Source of the DNA: Actinostola sp. cb2023
Taxonomy: Eukaryota; Cnidaria; Anthozoa; Actiniaria; Actinostolidae
Reading direction: 5' to 3'
NCBI GenBank assembly: GCA_033675265.1
Contig: JAUJYZ010000420.1
Coordinates: 185,001 to 249,000, forward strand
DNA: 64,000 nucleotides
The position numbers and the translations under genes are program-made. Shown in pieces: positions 38,401 to 53,522 of this stretch. A model generated the notes under the pieces. It saw only the letters and a list, made by a program, of their open reading frames with translations. It ran no database searches and was not told where the DNA came from. Numbering within the stretch: position 1 is the stretch's first letter; every line of letters begins with the position of its first letter.

Positions 38401-41400
38401 AATAAAGGTGTCTATCTATCTATCTATCTATTTATTGTATATTGTATATGTATATGTGTCACAGGGCTCCTTTTGATATCAGAGGCAGTATAGCCACTGA
38501 CTGGACTATCCTGCTGTTTTTATTTGAGTTTAAATAAAGGTGTCTATCTATCTATCTATCTATTTATTGTATATTGTATATGTGTCACAGGGCTCCTTTT
38601 GATATCAGAGGCAGTATAGCCACTGACTGGACTATCCTGCTGTTTTTATTTGAGTTTAAATAAAGGTGTCTATCTATCTATCTATCTATTTTTATTGTAT
38701 ATTGTATATGTGTCACAGGGCTCCTTTTGATATCAGAGGCAGTAGCCACTGACTGGACTATCCTGCTGTTTTTATTTGAGTTTAAATAAAGGTGTCTATC
38801 TATCTATCTATCTATTTATTGTATATTGTATTGTATATGTGTCACAGGGCTCCTTTTGATATCAGAGGCAGTATAGCCACTGACTGGACTATCCTGCTGT
38901 TTTTATTTGAGTTTAAATAAAGGTGTCTATCTATCTATCTATCTATCTATCTATTATTTATTGTATATTGTATATGTGTCACAGGGCTCCTTTTGATATC
39001 AGAGGCAGTATAGCCACTGACTGGACTATCCTGCTGTTTTTATTTGAGTTTAAATAAAGGTGTCTATCTATCTATCTATCTATCTATTTATTGTATATTG
39101 TATATGTGTCACAGGGCTCCTTTTGATATCAGAGGCAGTATAGCCACTGACTGGACTATCCTGCTGTTTTTATTTGAGTTTAAATAAAGGTGTCTATCTA
39201 TCTATCTATCTATTTATTGTATATTGTATATGTGTCACAGGGCTCCTTTTGATATCAGAGGCAGTATAGCCACTGACTGGACTATCCTGCTGTTTTTATT
39301 TGAGTTTAAATAAAGGTGTGTCTATCTATCTATCTATCTATTTATATTTATTGTATATTGTATATGTGTCACAGGGCTCCTTTTGATATCAGAGGCAGTA
39401 GCCACTGACTGGACTATCCTGCTGTTTTTATTTGAGTTTAAATAAAGGTGTCTATCTATCTATCTATCTATCTATTTATTGTATATTGTATATGTGTCAC
39501 AGGGCTCCTTTTGATATCAGAGGCAGTAGCCACTGACTGGACTACCCTGCTGTTTTTATTTGAGTTTAAATAAAGGTGTCTATCTATCTATCTATCTATC
39601 TATTTATTGTATATTGTATATGTGTCACAGGGCTCCTTTTGATATCAGAGGCAGTATAGCCACTGACTGGACTATCCTGCTGTTTTTATTTGAGTTTAAA
39701 TAAAGGTGTCTATCTATATATCTATCTATTTATTGTATATTGTATATGTGTCACAGGGCTCCTTTTGATATCAGAGGCAGTAGCCACTGACTGGACTATC
39801 CTGCTGTTTTTATTTGAGTTTAAATAAAGGTGTCTATCTATCTATATCTATCTATCTATTTATTGTATATTGTATATGTGTCACAGGGCTCCTTTTGATA
39901 TCAGAGGCAGTAGCCACTGACTGGACTACCCTGCTGTTTTTATTTGAGTTTAAATAAAGGTGTCTATCTATCTATCTATCTATCTATTTATTGTATATTG
40001 TATATGTGTCACAGGGCTCCTTTTGATATCAGAGGCAGTATAGCCACTGACTGGACTACCCTGCTGTTTTTATTTGAGTTTAAATAAAGGTGTCTATCTA
40101 TATATATCTATCTATTTATTGTATATTGTATATGTGTCACAGGGCTCCTTTTGATATCAGAGGCAGTATAGCCACTGACTGGACTATCCTGCTGTTTTTA
40201 TTTGAGTTTAAATAAAGGTGTCTATCTATATATCTATCTATTTATTGTATATTGTATATGTGTCACAGGGCTCCTTTTGATATCAGAGGCAGTAGCCACT
40301 GACTGGACTATCCTGCTGTTTTTATTGGAGTTTAAATAAAGGTGTCTATCTATATATCTATCTATTTATTGTATATTGTATATGTGTCGCAGGGCTCCTT
40401 TTGATATCAGAGGCAGTAGCCACTGACTGGACTATCCTGCTGTTTTTATTTGAGTTTAAATAAAGGTGTCTATCTATCTATCTACCTATTTATTGTATAT
40501 TGTATATGTGTCACAGGGCTCCTTTTGATATCAGAGGCAGTATAGCCACTGACTGGACTATCCTGCTGTTTTTATTTGAGTTTAAATAAAGGTGTCTATC
40601 TATATATCTATCTATTTATTGTATATTGTATATGTGTCACAGGGCTCCTTTTGATATCAGAGGCAGTATAGCCACTGACTGGACTATCCTGCTGTTTTTA
40701 TTTGAGTTTAAATAAAGGTGTCTATCTATATATCTATCTATTTATTGTATATTGTATATGTGTCACAGGGCTCCTTTTGATATCAGAGGCAGTAGCCACT
40801 GACTGGACTATCCTGCTGTTTTTATTTGAGTTTAAATAAAGGTGTCTATCTATCTATCTATCTATCTATTTATTGTATATTGTATATGTGTCACAGGGCT
40901 CCTTTTGATATCAGAGGCAGTAGCCACTGACTGGACTATCCTGCTGTTTTTATTTGAGTTTAAATAAAGGTGTCTATCTATCTATCTATCTATCTATTTA
41001 TTGTATATTGTATATGTGTCACAGGGCTCCTTTTGATATCAGAGGCAGTAGCCACTGACTGGACTATCCTGCTTTTTTTTATTTGAGTTTAAATAAAGGT
41101 GTCTATCTATATATCTATCTATTTATTGTATATTGTATATGTGTCACAGGGCTCCTTTTGATATCAGAGGCAGTATAGCCACTGACTGGACTATCCTGCT
41201 GTTTTTATTTGAGTTTAAATAAAGGTGTCTATCTATCTATCTATCTATCTATTTATTGTATATTGTATATGTGTCACAGGGCTCCTTTTGATATCAGAGG
41301 CAGTATAGCCACTGACTGGACTATCCTGCTGTTTTTATTTGAGTTTAAATAAAGGTGTCTATCTATCTATCTATCTATCTATTTATTGTATATTGTATAT

Positions 41401-44400
41401 GTGTCACAGGGCTCCTTTTGATATCAGAGGCAGTAGCCACTGACTGGACTATCCTGCTGTTTTTATTTGAGTTTAAATAAAGGTGTCTATCTATCTATCT
41501 ATCTATCTATTTATTGTATATTGTATATGTGTCACAGGGCTCCTTTTGATATCAGAGGCAGTAGCCACTGACTGGACTACCCTGCTGTTTTTATTTGAGT
41601 TTAAATAAAGGTGTCTATCTATCTATCTATCTATCTATTTATTGTATATTGTATATGTGTCACAGGGCTCCTTTTGATATCAGAGGCAGTATAGCCACTG
41701 ACTGGACTATCCTGCTGTTTTTATTTGAGTTTAAATAAAGGTGTCTATATATATCTATCTATCTATTTATTGTATATTGTATATGTGTCACAGGGCTCCT
41801 TTTGATATCAGAGGCAGTAGCCACTGACTGGACTATCCTGCTGTTTTTATTTGAGTTTAAATAAAGGTGTCTATCTATCTATCTATCTATCTATTTATTG
41901 TATATTGTATATGTGTCACAGGGCTCCTTTTGATATCAGAGGCAGTAGCCACTGACTGGACTACCCTGCTGTTTTTATTTGAGTTTAAATAAAGGTGTCT
42001 ATCTATCTATCTATCTATCTATTTATTGTATATTGTATATGTGTCACAGGGCTCCTTTTGATATCAGAGGCAGTATAGCCACTGACTGGACTACCCTGCT
42101 GTTTTTATTTGAGTTTAAATAAAGGTGTCTATCTATATATCTATCTATTTATTGTATATTGTATATGTGTCACAGGGCTCCTTTTGATATCAGAGGCAGT
42201 ATAGCCACTGACTGGACTATCCTGCTGTTTTTATTTGAGTTTAAATAAAGGTGTCTATCTATATATCTATCTATTTATTGTATATTGTATATGTGTCACA
42301 GGGCTCCTTTTGATATCAGAGGCAGTAGCCACTGACTGGACTATCCTGCTGTTTTTTATTTGGAGTTTAAATAAAGGTGTGTCTATCTATATATCTATCT
42401 ATTTATTGTATATTGTATATGTGTCGCAGGGCTCCTTTTGATATCAGAGGCAGTAGCCACTGACTGGACTATCCTGCTGTTTTTATTTGAGTTTAAATAA
42501 AGGTGTCTATCTATCTATCTACCTATTTATTGTATATTGTATATGTGTCACAGGGCTCCTTTTGATATCAGAGGCAGTATAGCCACTGACTGGACTATCC
42601 TGCTGTTTTTATTTGAGTTTAAATAAAGGTGTCTATCTATATATATCTATCTATTTATTGTATATTGTATATGTGTCACAGGGCTCCTTTTGATATCAGA
42701 GGCAGTAGCCACTGACTGGACTATCCTGCTGTTTTTATTGGAGTTTAAATAAAGGTGTCTATCTATCTATCTATCTATCTATTTATTGTATATTGTATAT
42801 GTGTCGCAGGGCTCCTTTTGATATCAGAGGCAGTAGCCACTGACTGGACTATCCTGCTGTTTTTATTTGAGTTTAAATAAAGGTGTCTATCTATCTATCT
42901 ATCTACCTATTTATTGTATATTGTATATGTGTCGCAGGGCTCCTTTTGATATCAGAGGCAGTAGCCACTGACTGGACTATCCTGCTGTTTTTATTTGAGT
43001 TTAAATAAAGGTGTCTATCTATCTATCTACCTATTTATTGTATATTGTATATGTGTCACAGGGCTCCTTTTGATATCAGAGGCAGTATAGCCACTGACTG
43101 GACTATCCTGCTGTTTTTATTGGAGTTTAAATAAAGGTGTCTATCTATATATCTATCTATTTATTGTATATTGTATATGTGTCACAGGGCTCCTTTTGAT
43201 ATCAGAGGCAGTAGCCACTGACTGGACTATCCTGCTGTTTTTATTTGAGTTTAAATAAAGGTGTCTATCTATCTATCTATCTATCTATTTATTGTATATT
43301 GTATATGTGTCACAGGGCTCCTTTTGATATCAGAGGCAGTAGCCACTGACTGGACTACCCTGCTGTTTTTATTTGAGTTTAAATAAAGGTGTCTATCTAT
43401 CTATCTATCTATCTATTTATTGTATATTGTATATGTGTCGCAGGGCTCCTTTTGATATCAGAGGCAGTATAGCCACTGACTGGACTACCCTGCTGTTTTT
43501 ATTTGAGTTTAAATAAAGGTGTCTATCTATCTATCTATCTATTTATTTATTGTATATTGTATATGTGTCGCAGGGCTCCTTTTGATATCAGAGGCAGTAT
43601 AGCCACTGACTGGACTATCCTGCTGTTTTTATTTGAGTTTAAATAAAGGTGTCTATCTATCTATCTATCTATTTATTGTATATTGTATATGTGTCACAGG
43701 GCTCCTTTTGATATCAGAGGCAGTAGCCACTGACTGGACTATCCTGCTGTTTTTATTTGAGTTTAAATAAAGGTGTCTATCTATCTATCTATCTATCTAT
43801 TTATTGTATATTGTATATGTGTCACAGGGCTCCTTTTGATATCAGAGGCAGTAGCCACTGACTGGACTATCCTGCTGTTTTTATTTGAGTTTAAATAAAG
43901 GTGTCTATCTATCTATCTATCTATTTATTGTATATTGTATATGTGTCACAGGGCTCCTTTTGATATCAGAGGCAGTAGCCACTGACTGGACTACCCTGCT
44001 GTTTTTATTTGAGTTTAAATAAAGGTGTCTATCTATCTATCTATCTATTTATTGTATATTGTATATGTGTCACAGGGCTCCTTTTGATATCAGAGGCAGT
44101 ATAGCCACTGACTGGACTATCCTGCTGTTTTTATTTGAGTTTAAATAAAGGTGTCTATCTATCTATCTATCTATCTATTTATTGTATATTGTATATGTGT
44201 CACAGGGCTCCTTTTGATATCAGAGGCAGTAGCCACTGACTGGACTATCCTGCTGTTTTTATTTGAGTTTAAATAAAGGTGTCTATCTATCTATCTATCT
44301 ATTTATTGTATATTGTATATGTGTCACAGGGCTCCTTTTGATATCAGAGGCAGTAGCCACTGACTGGACTATCCTGCTGTTTTTATTTGAGTTTAAATAA

Positions 44401-47400
44401 AGGTGTCTATCTATCTATCTATCTATCTATCTATTTATTGTATATTGTATATGTGTCACAGGGCTCCTTTTGATATCAGAGGCAGTATAGCCACTGACTG
44501 GACTACCCTGCTGTTTTTATTTGAGTTTAAATAAAGGTGTCTATCTATCTATCTATCTATCTATTTATTGTATATTGTATATGTGTCACAGGGCTCCTTT
44601 TGATATCAGAGGCAGTATAGCCACTGACTGGACTATCCTGCTGTTTTTATTTGAGTTTAAATAAAGGTGTCTATCTATATATCTATCTATTTATTGTATA
44701 TTGTATATGTGTCACAGGGCTCCTTTTGATATCAGAGGCAGTAGCCACTGACTGGACTATCCTGCTGTTTTTATTTGAGTTTAAATAAAGGTGTCTATCT
44801 ATCTATCTATCTATCTATTTATTGTATATTGTATATGTGTCGCAGGGCTCCTTTTGATATCAGAGGCAGTAGCCACTGACTGGACTATCCTGCTGTTTTT
44901 ATTTGAGTTTAAATAAAGGTGTCTATCTATCTATCTATCTATTTATTGTATATTGTATATGTGTCACAGGGCTCCTTTTGATATCAGAGGCAGTATAGCC
45001 ACTGACTGGACTATCCTGCTGTTTTTATTTGAGTTTAAATAAAGGTGTCTATCTATATATCTATCTATTTATTGTATATTGTATATGTGTCACAGGGCTC
45101 CTTTTGATATCAGAGGCAGTAGCCACTGACTGGACTATCCTGCTGTTTTTATTTGAGTTTAAATAAAGGTGTCTATCTATATATCTATCTATCTATTTAT
45201 TGTATATTGTATATGTGTCACAGGGCTCCTTTTGATATCAGAGGCAGTAGCCACTGACTGGACTATCCTGCTGTTTTTATTTGAGTTTAAATAAAGGTGT
45301 CTATCTATCTATCTATCTATCTATTTATTGTATATTGTATATGTGTCGCAGGGCTCCTTTTGATATCAGAGGCAGTAGCCACTGACTGGACTATCCTGCT
45401 GTTTTTATTTGAGTTTAAATAAAGGTGTCTATCTATCTATCTATCTACCTATTTATTGTATATTGTATATGTGTCACAGGGCTCCTTTTGATATCAGAGG
45501 CAGTATAGCCACTGACTGGACTATCCTGCTGTTTTTATTTGAGTTTAAATAAAGGTGTCTATCTATATATCTATCTATTTATTGTATATTGTATATGTGT
45601 CACAGGGCTCCTTTTGATATCAGAGGCAGTAGCCACTGACTGGACTATCCTGCTGTTTTTATTTGAGTTTAAATAAAGGTGTCTCTATCTATATATCTAT
45701 CTATTTATTGTATATTGTATATGTGTCACAGGGCTCCTTTTGATATCAGAGGCAGTAGCCACTGACTGGACTATCCTGCTGTTTTTATTTGAGTTTAAAT
45801 AAAGGTGTCTATCTATCTATCTATCTATCTATTTATTGTATATTGTATATGTGTCACAGGGCTCCTTTTGATATCAGAGGCAGTAGCCACTGACTGGACT
45901 ATCCTGCTGTTTTTATTTGAGTTTAAATAAAGGTGTCTATCTATCTATCTATCTATCTATTTATTGTATATTGTATATGTGTCACAGGGCTCCTTTTGAT
46001 ATCAGAGGCAGTATAGCCACTGACTGGACTATCCTGCTGTTTTTATTTGAGTTTAAATAAAGGTGTCTATCTATATATCTATCTATTTATTGTATATTGT
46101 ATATGTGTCACAGGGCTCCTTTTGATATCAGAGGCAGTAGCCACTGACTGGACTATCCTGCTGTTTTTATTTGAGTTTAAATAAAGGTGTCTATCTATCT
46201 ATCTATCTATTTATTGTATATTGTATATGTGTCACAGGGCTCCTTTTGATATCAGAGGCAGTAGCCACTGACTGGACTATCCTGCTGTTTTTATTTGAGT
46301 TTAAATAAAGGTGTCTATCTATCTATCTATCTATTTATTGTATATTGTATATGTGTCGCAGGGCTCCTTTTGATATCAGAGGCAGTAGCCACTGACTGGA
46401 CTATCCTGCTGTTTTTATTTGAGTTTAAATAAAGGTGTCTATCTATCTATCTATCTATCTATTTATTGTATATTGTATATGTGTCACAGGGCTCCTTTTG
46501 ATATCAGAGGCAGTATAGCCACTGACTGGACTATCCTGCTGTTTTTATTTGAGTTTAAATAAAGGTGTCTATCTATATATCTATCTATCTATTTATTGTA
46601 TATTGTATATGTGTCACAGGGCTCCTTTTGATATCAGAGGCAGTATAGCCACTGACTGGACTATCCTGCTGTTTTTATTTGAGTTTAAATAAAGGTGTCT
46701 ATCTATCTATCTATCTATTTATTGTATATTGTATATGTATCACAGGGCTCCTTTTGATATCAGAGGCAGTAGCCACTGACTGGACTATCCTGCTGTTTTT
46801 ATTTGAGTTTAAATAAAGGTGTCTATCTATCTATCTATCTATCTATTTATTGTATATTGTATATGTGTCACAGGGCTCCTTTTGATATCAGAGGCAGTAG
46901 CCACTGACTGGACTACCCTGCTGTTTTTATTTGAGTTTAAATAAAGGTGTCTATCTATCTATCTATCTATCTATTTATTGTATATTGTATATGTGTCACA
47001 GGGCTCCTTTTGATATCAGAGGCAGTATAGCCACTGACTGGACTACCCTGCTGTTTTTATTTGAGTTTAAATAAAGGTGTCTATCTATATATCTATCTAT
47101 TTATTGTATATTGTATATGTGTCACAGGGCTCCTTTTGATATCAGAGGCAGTATAGCCACTGACTGGACTATCCTGCTGTTTTTATTTGAGTTTAAATAA
47201 AGGTGTCTATCTATATCTATCTATCTATTTATTGTATATTGTATATGTGTCACAGGGCTCCTTTTGATATCAGAGGCAGTAGCCACTGACTGGACTATCC
47301 TGCTGTTTTTATTGGAGTTTAAATAAAGGTGTCTATCTATATATCTATCTATTTATTGTATATTGTATATGTGTCGCAGGGCTCCTTTTGATATCAGAGG

Positions 47401-50400
47401 CAGTAGCCACTGACTGGACTATCCTGCTGTTTTTATTTGAGTTTAAATAAAGGTGTCTATCTATCTATCTATCTACCTATTTATTGTATATTGTATATGT
47501 GTCACAGGGCTCCTTTTGATATCAGAGGCAGTATAGCCACTGACTGGACTATCCTGCTGTTTTTATTTGAGTTTAAATAAAGGTGTCTATCTATATATCT
47601 ATCTATTTATTGTATATTGTATATGTGTCACAGGGCTCCTTTTGATATCAGAGGCAGTAGCCACTGACTGGACTATCCTGCTGTTTTTATTGGAGTTTAA
47701 ATAAAGGTGTCTATCTATATATCTATCTATTTATTGTATATTGTATATGTGTCGCAGGGCTCCTTTTGATATCAGAGGCAGTAGCCACTGACTGGACTAT
47801 CCTGCTGTTTTTATTTGAGTTTAAATAAAGGTGTCTGTCTATCTATCTATCTACCTATTTATTGTATATTGTATATGTGTCGCAGGGCTCCTTTTGATAT
47901 CAGAGGCAGTAGCCACTGACTGGACTATCCTGCTGTTTTTTATTTGAGTTTAAATAAAGGTGTCTATCTATCTATCTACCTATTTATTGTATATTGTATA
48001 TGTGTCACAGGGCTCCTTTTGATATCAGAGGCAGTATAGCCACTGACTGGACTATCCTGCTGTTTTTATTTGAGTTTAAATAAAGGTGTCTATCTATATA
48101 TCTATCTATTTATTGTATATTGTATATGTGTCACAGGGCTCCTTTTGATATCAGAGGCAGTAGCCACTGACTGGACTATCCTGCTGTTTTTATTTGAGTT
48201 TAAATAAAGGTGTCTATCTATCTATCTATCTATTTATTGTATATTGTATATGTGTCGCAGGGCTCCTTTTGATATCAGAGGCAGTATAGCCACTGACTGG
48301 ACTATCCTGCTGTTTTTATTTGAGTTTAAATAAAGGTGTCTATCTATCTATCTATCTATTTATTTATTGTATATTGTATATGTGTCGCAGGGCTCCTTTT
48401 GATATCAGAGGCAGTATAGCCACTGACTGGACTATCCTGCTGTTTTTATTTGAGTTTAAATAAAGGTGTCTATCTATATATCTATCTATCTATTTATTGT
48501 ATATTGTATATGTGTCACAGGGCTCCTTTTGATATCAGAGGCAGTAGCCACTGACTGGACTATCCTGCTGTTTTTATTTGAGTTTAAATAAAGGTGTCTA
48601 TCTATCTATCTATCTATTTATTTATTGTATATTGTATATGTGTCACAGGGCTCCTTTTGATATCAGAGGCAGTATAGCCACTGACTGGAGTATCCTGCTG
48701 TTTTTATTTGAGTTTAAATAAAGGTGTCTATCTATCTATCTATCTATTTATTGTATATTGTATATGTATCACAGGGCTCCTTTTGATATCAGAGGCAGTA
48801 GCCACTGACTGGACTATCCTGCTGTTTTTATTTGAGTTTAAATAAAGGTGTCTATCTATCTATCTATCTATCTATTTATTGTATATTGTATATGTGTCAC
48901 AGGGCTCCTTTTGATATCAGAGGCAGTAGCCACTGACTGGACTATCCTGCTGTTTTTATTTGAGTTTAAATAAAGGTGTCTATCTATCTATCTATCTATT
49001 TATTGTATATTGTATATGTGTCACAGGGCTCCTTTTGATATCAGAGGCAGTAGCCACTGACTGGACTACCCTGCTGTTTTTATTTGAGTTTAAATAAAGG
49101 TGTCTATCTATATATCTATCTATTTATTGTATATTGTATATGTGTCGCAGGGCTCCTTTTGATATCAGAGGCAGTATAGCCACTGACTGGACTACCCTGC
49201 TGTTTTTATTTGAGTTTAAATAAAGGTGTCTATCTATCTATCTATCTATTATTTATTGTATATTGTATATGTGTCGCAGGGCTCCTTTTGATATCAGAGG
49301 CAGTATAGCCACTGACTGGACTATCCTGCTGTTTTTATTTGAGTTTAAATAAAGGTGTCTATCTATCTATCTATCTATCTATTTATTGTATATTGTATAT
49401 GTGTCACAGGGCTCCTTTTGATATCAGAGGCAGTAGCCACTGACTGGACTATCCTGCTGTTTTTATTTGAGTTTAAATAAAGGTGTCTATCTATCTATCT
49501 ATCTATCTATTTATTGTATATTGTATATGTGTCACAGGGCTCCTTTTGATATCAGAGGCAGTAGCCACTGACTGGACTATCCTGCTGTTTTTATTTGAGT
49601 TTAAATAAAGGTGTCTATCTATCTATCTATCTATCTATTTATTGTATATTGTATATGTGTCACAGGGCTCCTTTTGATATCAGAGGCAGTAGCCACTGAC
49701 TGGACTACCCTGCTGTTTTTATTTGAGTTTAAATAAAGGTGTCTATCTATATATCTATCTATTTATTGTATATTGTATATGTGTCACAGGGCTCCTTTTG
49801 ATATCAGAGGCAGTATAGCCACTGACTGGACTATCCTGCTGTTTTTATTTGAGTTTAAATAAAGGTGTCTATCTATATATCTATCTATTTATTGTATATT
49901 GTATATGTGTCACAGGGCTCCTTTTGATATCAGAGGCAGTAGCCACTGACTGGACTATCCTGCTGTTTTTATTGGAGTTTAAATAAAGGTGTCTATCTAT
50001 ATATCTATCTATCTATTGTATATTGTATATTGTATATGTGTCGCAGGGCTCCTTTTGATATCAGAGGCAGTATAGCCACTGACTGGACTACCCTGCTGTT
50101 TTTATTTGAGTTTAAATAAAGGTGTCTATCTATCTATCTACCTATTTATTGTATATTGTATATGTGTCGCAGGGCTCCTTTTGATATCAGAGGCAGTATA
50201 GCCACTGACTGGACTATCCTGCTGTTTTTATTTGAGTTTAAATAAAGGTGTCTATCTATCTATATATCTATCTATTTATTGTATATTGTATATGTGTCGC
50301 AGGGCTCCTTTTGATATCAGAGGCAGTAGCCACTGACTGGACTATCCTGCTGTTTTTATTTGAGTTTAAATAAAGGTGTCTATCTATATATCTATCTATT

Positions 50401-53400
50401 TATTGTATATTGTATATGTGTCACAGGGCTCCTTTTGATATCAGAGGCAGTAGCCACTGACTGGACTATCCTGCTGTTTTTATTTGAGTTTAAATAAAGG
50501 TGTCTATCTATCTATCTATCTATCTATTTATTGTATATTGTATATGTATCACAGGGCTCCTTTTGATATCAGAGGCAGTAGCCACTGACTGGACTACCCT
50601 GCTGTTTTTATTTGAGTTTAAATAAAGGTGTCTATCTATATATCTATCTATTTATTGTATATTGTATATGTGTCACAGGGCTCCTTTTGATATCAGAGGC
50701 AGTATAGCCACTGACTGGACTATCCTGCTGTTTTTATTTGAGTTTAAATAAAGGTGTCTATCTATATATCTATCTATTTATTGTATATTGTATATGTGTC
50801 ACAGGGCTCCTTTTGATATCAGAGGCAGTAGCCACTGACTGGACTATCCTGCTGTTTTTATTGGAGTTTAAATAAAGGTGTCTATCTATCTATCTATCTA
50901 TCTATTTATTGTATATTGTATATGTGTCGCAGGGCTCCTTTTGATATCAGAGGCAGTAGCCACTGACTGGACTATCCTGCTGTTTTTATTTGAGTTTAAA
51001 TAAAGGTGTCTATCTATCTATCTATCTACCTATTTATTGTATATTGTATATGTGTCACAGGGCTCCTTTTGATATCAGAGGCAGTATAGCCACTGACTGG
51101 ACTATCCTGCTGTTTTTATTTGAGTTTAAATAAAGGTGTCTATCTATCTATCTATCTATCTATTTATTGTATATTGTATATGTATCACAGGGCTCCTTTT
51201 GATATCAGAGGCAGTAGCCACTGACTGGACTACCCTGCTGTTTTTATTTGAGTTTAAATAAAGGTGTCTATCTATATATCTATCTATTTATTGTATATTG
51301 TATATGTGTCACAGGGCTCCTTTTGATATCAGAGGCAGTATAGCCACTGACTGGACTATCCTGCTGTTTTTATTTGAGTTTAAATAAAGGTGTCTATCTA
51401 TATATCTATCTATTTATTGTATATTGTATATGTGTCACAGGGCTCCTTTTGATATCAGAGGCAGTAGCCACTGACTGGACTATCCTGCTGTTTTTATTTG
51501 AGTTTAAATAAAGGTGTCTATCTATATATCTATCTATCTATTTATTGTATATTGTATATGTGTCGCAGGGCTCCTTTTGATATCAGAGGCAGTAGCCACT
51601 GACTGGACTATCCTGCTGTTTTTATTTGAGTTTAAATAAAGGTGTCTATCTATCTATCTACCTATTTATTGTATATTGTATATGTGTCGCAGGGCTCCTT
51701 TTGATATCAGAGGCAGTAGCCACTGACTGGACTATCCTGCTGTTTTTATTTGAGTTTAAATAAAGGTGTCTATCTATCTATCTACCTATTTATTGTATAT
51801 TGTATATGTGTCACAGGGCTCCTTTTGATATCAGAGGCAGTAGCCACTGACTGGACTATCCTGCTGTTTTTATTGGAGTTTAAATAAAGGTGTCTATCTA
51901 TATATCTATCTATTTATTGTATATTGTATATGTGTCGCAGGGCTCCTTTTGATATCAGAGGCAGTAGCCACTGACTGGACTATCCTGCTGTTTTTATTTG
52001 AGTTTAAATAAAGGTGTCTATCTATCTATCTACCTATTTATTGTATATTGTATATGTGTCACAGGGCTCCTTTTGATATCAGAGGCAGTATAGCCACTGA
52101 CTGGACTATCCTGCTGTTTTTATTTGAGTTTAAATAAAGGTGTCTATCTATATATCTATCTATTTATTGTATATTGTATATGTGTCACAGGGCTCCTTTT
52201 GATATCAGAGGCAGTAGCCACTGACTGGACTATCCTGCTGTTTTTATTGGAGTTTAAATAAAGGTGTCTATCTATATATCTATCTATTTATTGTATATTG
52301 TATATGTGTCGCAGGGCTCCTTTTGATATCAGAGGCAGTATAGCCACTGACTGGACTATCCTGCTGTTTTTATTGGAGTTTAAATAAAGGTGTCTATCTA
52401 TCTATATCTATCTATCTATTTATTGTATATTGTATATGTGTCGCAGGGCTCCTTTTGATATCAGAGGCAGTAGCCACTGACTGGACTATCCTGCTGTTTT
52501 TATTTGAGTTTAAATAAAGGTGTCTATCTATCTATCTACCTATTTATTGTATATTGTATATGTGTCACAGGGCTCCTTTTGATATCAGAGGCAGTATAGC
52601 CACTGACTGGACTACCCTGCTGTTTTTATTTGAGTTTAAATAAAGGTGTCTATCTATCTATCTATCTATCTATTTATTGTATATTGTATATGTATCACAG
52701 GGCTCCTTTTGATATCAGAGGCAGTATAGCCACTGACTGGACTACCCTGCTGTTTTTATTTGAGTTTAAATAAAGGTGTCTATCTATCTATCTATCTATC
52801 TATTTATTGTATATTGTATATGTATCACAGGGCTCCTTTTGATATCAGAGGCAGTAGCCACTGACTGGACTATCCTGCTGTTTTTATTTGAGTTTAAATA
52901 AAGGTGTCTATCTATCTATCTACCTATTTATTGTATATTGTATATGTGTCACAGGGCTCCTTTTGATATCAGAGGCAGTATAGCCACTGACTGGACTACC
53001 CTGCTGTTTTTATTGGAGTTTAAATAAAGGTGTCTATCTATATATCTATCTATCTATTTATTGTATATTGTATATGTGTGTCGCAGGGCTCCTTTTGATA
53101 TCAGAGGCAGTATAGCCACTGACTGGAATACCGTGCTGTTTTTATTTGAGTTTAAATAAAGGTGTCTATCTATCTATCTATCTATCTATTTATTGTATAT
53201 TGTATATGTATCACAGGGCTCCTTTTGATATCAGAGGCAGTAGCCACTGACTGGACTACCCTGCTGTTTTTATTTGAGTTTAAATAAAGGTGTCTATCTA
53301 TATATCTATCTATTTATTGTATATTGTATATGTATCACAGGGCTCCTTTTGATATCAGAGGCAGTAGCCACTGACTGGACTACCCTGCTGTTTTTATTGG

Positions 53401-53420
53401 AGTTTAAATAAAGGTGTCTA
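35485..53420. repeat. ~126-bp satellite-like array, right arm, inverted (roughly 140 copies)
   Basis: This is the same unit as the left array, reverse complemented (CTATCTATTTATTGTATATT ... GGTGTC). The copies nearest the VWA exon match the left array unit by unit in variant order, including the rare CACGGTATTCC unit (third from the exon, near 53130). The array is about 2.0 kb longer than the left one, or some 16 units. It is cleaner than the left array, with scrambled units mainly at 35940-36170 near the junction. Confidence 0.96.
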
Positions 53421-53522
53421 TCCATCTATAACTGCGAGAACAAAATGGTCCAAATCCAAATTCTCCTTTACATTGTACAGAATTGAAATGAGAATTGAGA
53501 ACTGAATCAGGGTTCCATTTAC
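53421..53522. other. Mirrored first ~100 bases of the intron after the VWA exon
   Basis: This is the reverse complement of 19439-19540, identical as far as I compared. It is the only non-repeat sequence between the VWA exon and the long array. Confidence 0.8.

Noticed and set aside
27283..42441. Several 68-93 codon frames with Tyr/Ile-rich repeats
   Set aside because: They are translations of the ~126-bp satellite and its GATA tract, appear in many identical versions, and have no unique sequence.
19546..53420. Centromeric satellite
   Set aside because: It starts ~107 bases after an exon donor and lies within a gene. Nothing indicates a centromere; the sequence only shows a satellite-like array.
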